38,207 nt of DNA from an uncultured Clostridia bacterium (GTDB taxonomy: Bacteria > Bacillota > Clostridia > Christensenellales > Aristaeellaceae), in the NCBI GenBank assembly GCA_934615235.1, contig CAKTTL010000020.1, positions 1 through 38,207 of the forward strand. Direction: 5' to 3'. Position numbers and translations under genes: made by a program. This document shows, piece by piece, positions 33,828-38,207 of the stretch. The stretch's first letter is position 1; every line of letters starts with the position of its first letter. The notes beneath the pieces are model-generated. The model had not been told where the DNA came from. It was given only the letters and a program-made list of their open reading frames with translations, and made no database searches.

Positions 33828-33833
33828 CACCTC
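33828..33833 (-). promoter_or_regulatory. Ribosome binding site that sets the giant gene start
   Basis: GAGGTG lies 6 nt upstream of ATG 33821. The GTG at 33830-33828 overlaps this site and has none of its own, so the ATG is the more likely start. A small stem (CTCA, 6-nt loop, TGAG) covers the first bases of the site and may weaken initiation slightly. Confidence 0.7.
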
Positions 33834-33869
33834 ACAATTTTGAGTTGTCAGTCGGTTCCGTTTTCTCCG

Positions 33870-35213
33870 TCAGTAGTTCAAGGACGTCTCAAGATCGGCA
33901 ATATACTTCTCTTCGTCACCCATTTCAAGGTACGTCTGCGCGCGCTGGTAGTACGTCTGCGCCAGGCTGTACTCATGCTCTATGCACAGGTTCAGATCAG
34001 CCAGCGCCGCGTCGTAGTCGCCCAGCATGCGATAGGCGTAGGAACGGTAGAACGCCGCGTCGTCCGCGCCCGCGCCCCGCTCGATGCAGGCCGTCAGATC
34101 GGTCAGCGCCGCTTCGGCGTCGCCCGCCTGCAAATAGCTCAGCCCGCGGTTGAACAGGCTGTCCTCCGCCATCACGCCCGCGTCGATACACTCGGTAAAA
34201 TCCGCCGCCGCCGCGTCGTAGTCCGGCAGCGACATATAACACACGCCGCGATAATACAGCGCGATGTCATTCTCTTTCCGCGGCGCCTGCGCGCCTTCTT
34301 CTCTCCCGAGATACGCCGTAAAGTCCGCCGCCGCATCGGCGAACAGTCCGCTGCTCATCCGGCAGACGGCGCGGTTGTACAGCGCGTCCTCCCCGTAGGA
34401 TTCCTTTTCAATGGAAACGGTAAAATCGGCGATCGCCTTTTCATACTCGGTCTGCGACATTTCGCATACGGCGCGGTTATAGTACAGGCCGTCGAATTCG
34501 CCGCCCGCCTCCACACACCTGTCGAGCGCTTCCAGCGCGCCGGCGTAATCCTGCGCGTTCATCCTGCACACGCCGATATTGTATAATGAAGAAACCCCGT
34601 AAGTTTCATCGTCCGCACAGGCCTCGAACTCTTGCGCCGCTTCCGAAAACAGACCGAGGTTCATCTTGTAGACCCCGCGCTGATAGTTCGCTTCCGCGTC
34701 GCTGACCGCCGCCGCGTCGGTATACGCGCCGTAGCTGCTCAGCGCTTTTTCATAATCGCCTTTGGCTTCGTACAACTGCGCGAGAGTCGCGTACATTTCC
34801 TGATCGCCCGTCAGCTCGATGTATTTCTCCATATTCTCAACCGCTTCCGAATACAGACCGGAGTCGGAATAAATCTGCACGCGCACCAGATACGCATCCG
34901 CCATTTCCGGCGAAATCTCCGTGGCCTTCGCAAGATCGTTCAGCGCCGGCTCGTTATCGCCCTTCATCGTATAAACGCAGCCGCGCTTGAGATACAGGTC
35001 GGCCGCCAGCGCGGCGCTCTGTTTCTCGTCGCAATAGTCAAAGCAGGCATTCAGATAGGTAAGCGCCTTGTCGTATTCCCCGGCGTTGATGTAATGCACC
35101 GCCAGCGTGTAATACGTGTCCAGCTTCTGCGTTTCCTCCGCAAACGCCGGGAATGCAAACATCGCCAGCAGAACGGCCCACGCCGCCACACGTTTCCAAA
35201 ATGCGCTCTTCAT
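33870..35213 (-). CDS. Exported TPR-repeat protein, 447 aa
   Basis: Signal peptide 1-25 (WKRVAAWAVLLAMFAFPAFA-EE) is followed by about 12 tetratricopeptide repeats covering the rest of the protein, for example GEYDKALTYLNACF, GDYEKALSSYGAY, TEYEKAIADFTVSI and GDYDAALADLNLCI. TPRs are helix pairs that bind peptides or proteins. Nothing else (no enzyme or anchor) is present, so it is a soluble exported scaffold. It carries 12 Cys at recurring repeat positions (RAVCEMS, RAVCRMS, RGVCYMS in helix A; TECIDAG, TACIERG in helix B), unusual for an exported protein. An ideal AAGGAGG lies before ATG 35213 and overlaps the stop of the upstream TPR gene, indicating coupled translation. The giant gene starts 48 nt downstream. 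Confidence 0.9.
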   Translation of the reverse strand: MKSAFWKRVAAWAVLLAMFAFPAFAEETQKLDTYYTLAVHYINAGEYDKALTYLNACFDYCDEKQSAALAADLYLKRGCVYTMKGDNEPALNDLAKATEISPEMADAYLVRVQIYSDSGLYSEAVENMEKYIELTGDQEMYATLAQLYEAKGDYEKALSSYGAYTDAAAVSDAEANYQRGVYKMNLGLFSEAAQEFEACADDETYGVSSLYNIGVCRMNAQDYAGALEALDRCVEAGGEFDGLYYNRAVCEMSQTEYEKAIADFTVSIEKESYGEDALYNRAVCRMSSGLFADAAADFTAYLGREEGAQAPRKENDIALYYRGVCYMSLPDYDAAAADFTECIDAGVMAEDSLFNRGLSYLQAGDAEAALTDLTACIERGAGADDAAFYRSYAYRMLGDYDAALADLNLCIEHEYSLAQTYYQRAQTYLEMGDEEKYIADLETSLNY

Positions 35214-35225
35214 CCGAATTCCTCC

Positions 35226-36668
35226 TTATTCCGTTTCCGTCGGTTCTCCGCGCAAAAGCCGTTCCATCATCTGGAACGTCGCGTCAAACAGCTCTTTGTC
35301 CTCGCCGTGCAGCATAACCCAGTCGAAATCTTCGAGCGCGCCTTCGCGGTCGCCCAGCTGCATGCGGCAGATCCCGCGGCCATAGGTGCTCTTTTCAACC
35401 TCTTCGCCGGCGGCGATGGCCGCGTCGAAATCGGCCAGCGCTTCTTCATAGCGTTCCGCGGTAAGCAGGCAGCTCCCGCGCAGGTAGTTTGCGAAAACCG
35501 TACCGCCGTCGGTTTTAAGACAGGCGGTCAGGCTGTCGATCGCGCTGTCGTAATCGCCCATCTGTACATGCGCCGCGCCGGTCATCAGGCAAAGCGACGA
35601 AACGTCTGTTTTCGCCAGCGTCACCTTCAGCTTGCCGGTCGCTTCCTCCAGCCGCAGGTCTGCCGTTTGACCGCCCTCGCCGCTGAGAATCGCCTGCACG
35701 GCGCGATCGCCGTATTCGCATGCACGCGCGTAATCCTCGGAGATGTAGGAGCAGAGCACGATATAGTAATTGAGCGCTTCCGGGTTTTCATAACCGCGCG
35801 CCAGCGCGCTGAGAAAAGCCTTGTCCGCACGCGCATACTCGCTCTGCCGCATCCAGCCGATGCCCATCATCACGTCCGCCGTCGCAGCGTCCGCGCCGCC
35901 CGCGGCCGCATAGCGCTCGCAGTCGGCCTCGGCAAGTTCCATCTGCCCCAGATTCGTATAGCAGTATGCGCGATTGAGATAATAATCGTCGCTGCGATAG
36001 GTTTCGTCGTTCAAAAGCAGCGTGTAGTAATCGGCGGCGGTCTGAAAATCCCCCGTCGCCTCGTAAATGTTGATCAGGTTCGGCAGCAGTTCCATGGCGT
36101 TTTCCGCAGTGTCGATGTAGCTCTTCACGTCGTCGAGCGCGCCCTGCGTGTCGCCGAGACTGAGGCGAACCTGCGCGCGCGTCAGGCGCGCTTCAGGCGC
36201 GGCGTGCAGCGCAATACCCCAGTCGAGCCAGTTTTCCGCGTCGGAATACTCCTCCATCAGCGTATACAGATAACCCTTGCGAAGATACAGATCGCCCAAC
36301 CCTTCTTCGCCGCCCTCATAGCAGGCGATGGACTGGTCGGTACAAACCAGCGCGTCGTCATAGTTTTCCTTTGAAATGGCGATTGCCGCCCCCAGCTCGT
36401 AATCCTCATAATCGCGCGCAACGGTCAGATAATCCTGCATATAGCGGCTCATCCGGCCAATGCGCCCTAAATTGGCATATTCGTCGTTGTCAAGCAGCTG
36501 CATGGCCGCGATAACGGCCGCGTTTTTTACGAGCATTTTGGCGTTAAGCGAGACGTTTGTGGCGCTGTAGAGCGCGCCGGTACAGAATAAAATCACGGCG
36601 AGCGCGCCCGCAAGGGCTCTGCGGAATTTCTTCCGCGGCTGCTTTGGTCTGACTGCGCCTGCGTTCAT
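35226..36668 (-). CDS. Membrane-anchored or exported TPR-repeat protein, 480 aa
   Basis: This is the first gene of the operon. The N-terminus is basic (RPKQPRKKFRRA), with one hydrophobic segment at about 18-36 (LAGALAVILFCTGALYSA). It may be a signal peptide or, given the charge and no clear cleavage, a membrane anchor with the TPRs outside. About ten to eleven TPR-like units follow (EEYSDAENWLDWGI, GDTQGALDDVKSYI, GDYDSAIDSLTACL, ERYEEALADFDAAI, GDREGALEDFDWVM). About ten cysteines recur at similar helix positions to the neighbouring TPR protein, which looks like a paralogue. GAGGAG lies 7 nt before ATG 36668. Its stop is within the ribosome site of the next gene. Confidence 0.88.
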   Translation of the reverse strand: MNAGAVRPKQPRKKFRRALAGALAVILFCTGALYSATNVSLNAKMLVKNAAVIAAMQLLDNDEYANLGRIGRMSRYMQDYLTVARDYEDYELGAAIAISKENYDDALVCTDQSIACYEGGEEGLGDLYLRKGYLYTLMEEYSDAENWLDWGIALHAAPEARLTRAQVRLSLGDTQGALDDVKSYIDTAENAMELLPNLINIYEATGDFQTAADYYTLLLNDETYRSDDYYLNRAYCYTNLGQMELAEADCERYAAAGGADAATADVMMGIGWMRQSEYARADKAFLSALARGYENPEALNYYIVLCSYISEDYARACEYGDRAVQAILSGEGGQTADLRLEEATGKLKVTLAKTDVSSLCLMTGAAHVQMGDYDSAIDSLTACLKTDGGTVFANYLRGSCLLTAERYEEALADFDAAIAAGEEVEKSTYGRGICRMQLGDREGALEDFDWVMLHGEDKELFDATFQMMERLLRGEPTETE

Positions 36669-36990
36669 TCTGCGCTCCTCTCTGTTTCAAAAGAGTACAG
36701 GTATTCTTCTAATCTTTCGATCTTATCCTGCCATTTTCACCGTCGAACAAAATCTCTATTTCCTATATTTTACAGAAATTAATTTTAAATTTCTAAAAAT
36801 ATATCGTCTCCTATTCATATTTATATCATAAAATAGCAGAGAATACAATCCTTTTTTTACGCCAGGAAATATGATGTTGCCAGAGCCATATGCGCAGCGC
36901 TTCTGCCGTTAAAAGAGTGTGTTCATACTTTCCGAATCGGCTATGTATTTACCCTTGCACTCAGTACATGTGCGCACTTTTCAGATAAAA
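36669..36990. other. AT-rich intergenic region
   Basis: The 320-nt gap between the TPR operon and the S24 remnant contains the operon promoter and its leader. I see no coding frame worth calling and no clear terminator for the S24 gene, so transcription from that gene could run into the operon. Confidence 0.6.
36820..36848 (-). promoter_or_regulatory. Promoter of the TPR-TPR-giant operon
   Basis: On the minus strand -35 TTGTAT (36848-36843), a 17-bp spacer and -10 TATAAA (36825-36820) are seen, with TGA directly before the -10 (extended -10). The predicted start near 36812 leaves a leader of about 145 nt. The surrounding 36720-36850 is very AT-rich. No operator repeat or riboswitch was recognised in the leader. 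Confidence 0.5.
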
Positions 36991-37362
36991 TCAGCAGTCT
37001 TCCCTCGCCTCCAGATACAGCGCCTGATCGTCCGCATTAGGGATCATCTCCTTGATACTCTTTCCGATTATCCGCCCGATGATCTTCGTTCCGTCTTCAT
37101 AAGGGAAGATATCGTCGTAGTCCGGAGTCAGAGAGTGCATACGATCATGGGCAACCTGCTTGATCGCGCCGCCCACGCCGGGCACATGGAAAATCCCGAT
37201 GCCGCCATGGCTGAGCTCCCTGCAATACTGCACCAGCACCTGGTCGCCGTCCTGAAACTTCGGTTCCATACTCTGACCGCGCACCGTAATGATTTCGTCC
37301 GCAGCCGAAACTGCGCGGCTGTCAAAGAAATGGTCACGATCGCACCTCCTGCGAAATGTTTT
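36991..37362 (-). pseudogene. S24 (LexA/CI-type) repressor fragment without DNA-binding domain
   Basis: The frame is open from 37362 down to the stop at 36991. It encodes the self-cleaving S24 domain: FFDSRAVSAADEI, then VRGQSMEPKFQDGDQVLV with the nucleophile Ser (codon 37272-37270), GGAIKQV with the catalytic Lys 37 residues later (the same spacing as LexA Ser119-Lys156), and MHSLTPDYDDIF and IIGRIIGKS. The N-terminal helix-turn-helix is missing, and the only in-frame start candidate with any merit is GTG 37284. A perfect AGGAGG (37345-37350) precedes GTG 37337, but that GTG is one base out of frame with the S24 domain. I read it as a truncated and probably frameshifted repressor gene. A mini-protein starting at GTG 37284 is the alternative. 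Confidence 0.7.
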
Positions 37363-37436
37363 TTAGGCTCCGGCGAGCGTCAGAACGCCTCTCATAAGTC
37401 CGGAGAAGCCTATGTCCTGTCCACTGTCATGCGCCA

Positions 37437-37445
37437 ATTATATCA
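37437..37445 (-). promoter_or_regulatory. Extended -10 promoter for the S24 gene
   Basis: Minus-strand TGATATAAT (37445-37437) is a perfect -10 (TATAAT) with an extended TG. The -35 position 17 bp upstream (TGCTAT) is poor, which is common for extended -10 promoters. It would start near 37430, about 90 nt before the S24 ribosome site. Confidence 0.45.
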
Positions 37446-37496
37446 TAACGCTTTATGAAATAGCAGTATTAAATATCTGACTAAACGCGATTTTTC

Positions 37497-37525
37497 TTGA
37501 CATAGATTGTAATCTCCCGTAGAAT
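37497..37525 (+). promoter_or_regulatory. Consensus promoter reading right, divergent from S24
   Basis: TTGACA (37497-37502), a 17-bp spacer and TAGAAT (37520-37525) give one of the best promoters in the window. The spacer carries the 12-bp dyad AGATTGTAATCT (37504-37515), a plausible repressor site between -35 and -10. No convincing gene starts after it; the first long rightward frame begins at 38110. Confidence 0.55.
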
Positions 37526-37540
37526 GATTCACAATAATGA

Positions 37541-37602
37541 CTGCGACGTCTGAGAGGATCGCAGCCGGAGGAACGTCCCTCTCCCGCGGCCGGCCGCCGC
37601 GA
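37541..37602 (+). other. Structure-prone sequence after an orphan promoter
   Basis: CTGCGA/TCGCAG (37541-37546 with 37559-37564), a GAGAGG/CCTCTC alternative pairing and CGCGGC/GCCGCG give several short, GC-rich stems within about 60 nt of the predicted start. The strings do not match a riboswitch or known RNA family that I can recognise, and no T run follows. A short RNA or leader is possible but unproven. Confidence 0.2.
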
Positions 37603-37643
37603 ACATGGGGCAAATATACTGTCGCAGGATGGAAGAGAATGCC

Positions 37644-37859
37644 CTAGGATGAACGCAGGCATGCCAAATATGTCAAAGGCTCGATTCCTGTCGCCGAAAT
37701 GAGACGCGAGGGTGTACAGCCGGAGTTGGTAAACTGTTCAAAGAGCCTGGCGCCGCAGCCGAATACGACGGTGGACGGCAGCCGGAAGATGACGGCGCTG
37801 ATTGTCGTATCGATGACCAAGGTTTCTTTTTGATCGCTACCGGCGTCGCGGCTGTACAA
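37644..37859 (-). pseudogene. Fragment resembling an iron-dependent alcohol dehydrogenase N-terminus
   Basis: The frame reads VIFRLPSTVVFGCGARLFEQ and then a Ser/Thr-rich stretch. The opening fits the start of iron-containing alcohol dehydrogenases ('FxLPTxVVFGxGA'). It ends about 30 residues after this, where the nucleotide-binding and metal-binding parts should begin, so only about one tenth of the enzyme remains. Start TTG 37859 has no ribosome site. Fold assignment rests on one motif; a chance resemblance is possible. Confidence 0.4.
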
Positions 37860-38032
37860 TTCTTCTGCTTTGTCCTTTAGTCCATCACTCTTATATAACT
37901 ATATGTCGCCAGCATCAAAGATTCTTTTCACCTGCTCTGTTGAATTTATTCTGCCTCATTCGTTTCTGCTCCGTTTCCACCGCCAAAAAAGGATGTAATG
38001 CGAACAGCTTTAACTATCTGTCCCAAATTTCA
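37860..38032. other. Low-GC intergenic DNA
   Basis: This stretch has no coding frame and no hairpin terminator that I can see. It lies between the dehydrogenase fragment and the promoter of the right-edge gene. Confidence 0.5.
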
Positions 38033-38072
38033 TTGCGAACATATATTCCCGTATGATATGATTGTCATACGG
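38033..38072 (+). promoter_or_regulatory. Promoter with dyad over the -10 for the right-edge gene
   Basis: TTGCGA (38033-38038), an 18-bp spacer and TATGAT (38057-38062) make a plausible promoter. An 8-bp perfect inverted repeat, CCGTATGA/TCATACGG (38049-38056 and 38065-38072), encloses the -10 in its loop. This is the arrangement of a repressor operator, or a hairpin at the start of the transcript. Confidence 0.4.
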
Positions 38073-38109
38073 TATTTCCGTCATTCAATAAAGAAGGCGA
38101 GGCGAGCGT

Positions 38110-38207
38110 GTGCACAACGGACTGGACCACCCTGAAATCGATATGCTAAAGGAACAGAACGAAACAACCGAACAGGAAAGCAACCTGTTTACCGTCATGG
38201 ACGAGCA
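38110..38207 (+). CDS. Start of an unidentified protein, cut by the window edge
   Basis: GTG 38110 is preceded by GAGG at 38099-38102 (7-nt spacing), and the frame stays open to the end of the window. The 32 residues visible start HNGLDHPEIDMLKEQNETT, hydrophilic and acidic with no signal peptide. I do not recognise the family from this piece. Confidence 0.55.
   Translation, partial: MHNGLDHPEIDMLKEQNETTEQESNLFTVMDE

Noticed and set aside
33828..33830. GTG 33830 as start of the giant gene
   Set aside because: It overlaps the ribosome site of ATG 33821 and has no site of its own.
28293..34586. 2097-codon + strand frame spanning the giant gene end and the TPR gene
   Set aside because: Codon-aligned shadow crossing two real minus-strand genes that happen to share the register.
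34632..36374. 580-codon + strand frame opposite the TPR genes
   Set aside because: Shadow; no signal or domain, while the minus strand has clear TPRs with ribosome sites.
37541..37640. RNase P-like string GGAGGAACGTCC
   Set aside because: Only a partial match to the conserved P4 strand; the rest of the RNA is missing and the region is too short.
37537..37647. 37-codon + strand frame after the orphan promoter
   Set aside because: No ribosome site, a start almost at the predicted transcript start, and no family resemblance.
1..38207. CRISPR arrays, tRNA or rRNA genes, IS elements
   Set aside because: None seen: no regular short direct repeats with spacers, no cloverleaf or rRNA sequence, no transposase frame.

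Overview
The window is GC-rich, with strong Shine-Dalgarno sites, Sec-type signal peptides, rho-independent terminators and AT-rich intergenic DNA. I infer a high-GC Bacillota (Clostridia/Eubacteriales-like, possibly gut-associated). No rRNA or other marker gene is present, so this placement is weak.

Layout. (1) 1-1374, + strand: the terminator of an upstream gene, then two overlapping genes, a small two-helix membrane protein (DUF6132-like) and an exported fused methionine sulfoxide reductase (MsrA-MsrB). (2) 1375-2009: a low-GC gap with an unrecognised minus-strand ORF remnant and two terminators, one of which ends the giant gene. (3) 2010-36668, - strand: a three-gene operon read from right to left. 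Two exported or anchored TPR-repeat proteins (480 and 447 aa) are followed by one uninterrupted gene for a secreted protein of 10,603 residues. A good promoter (TTGTAT, 17 bp, TGA-TATAAA) lies just upstream of the operon. (4) 36991-38207: low-GC, eroded DNA. It holds an S24 (LexA-type) protease/repressor domain without its DNA-binding half, divergent promoters, a piece resembling the N-terminus of an iron-dependent alcohol dehydrogenase, and the start of a new + strand gene cut by the window edge.

The giant protein is the main content. In order it has: a signal peptide; an acidic/Ala-Pro linker; a few RTX-like Gly-Asp turns; a first beta-solenoid block; a cluster of InlB-B-like/bacterial-repeat domains; a long Gly-Ala-rich beta-solenoid with a repeat of roughly 57 residues, interrupted by a ~300-residue helical module; a second long solenoid of a different repeat type; a mixed beta region; two Ala-rich helical/coiled-coil arms separated by more beta repeats; an Asp-rich beta stretch; and a Cys-rich C-terminal domain. 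It resembles filamentous haemagglutinin / LktA-family giant adhesins. I see no LPXTG, SLH, choline-binding or autotransporter barrel at its end and no TpsB-type transporter nearby.

Working model (inference): the two exported TPR proteins, translated just before the giant protein, form an envelope platform or chaperone that exports, folds or anchors the fibre. The upstream exported MsrAB could repair oxidised methionines outside the membrane but is a separate transcription unit. The most interesting candidate for an undescribed system is the TPR-TPR-giant-fibre operon.
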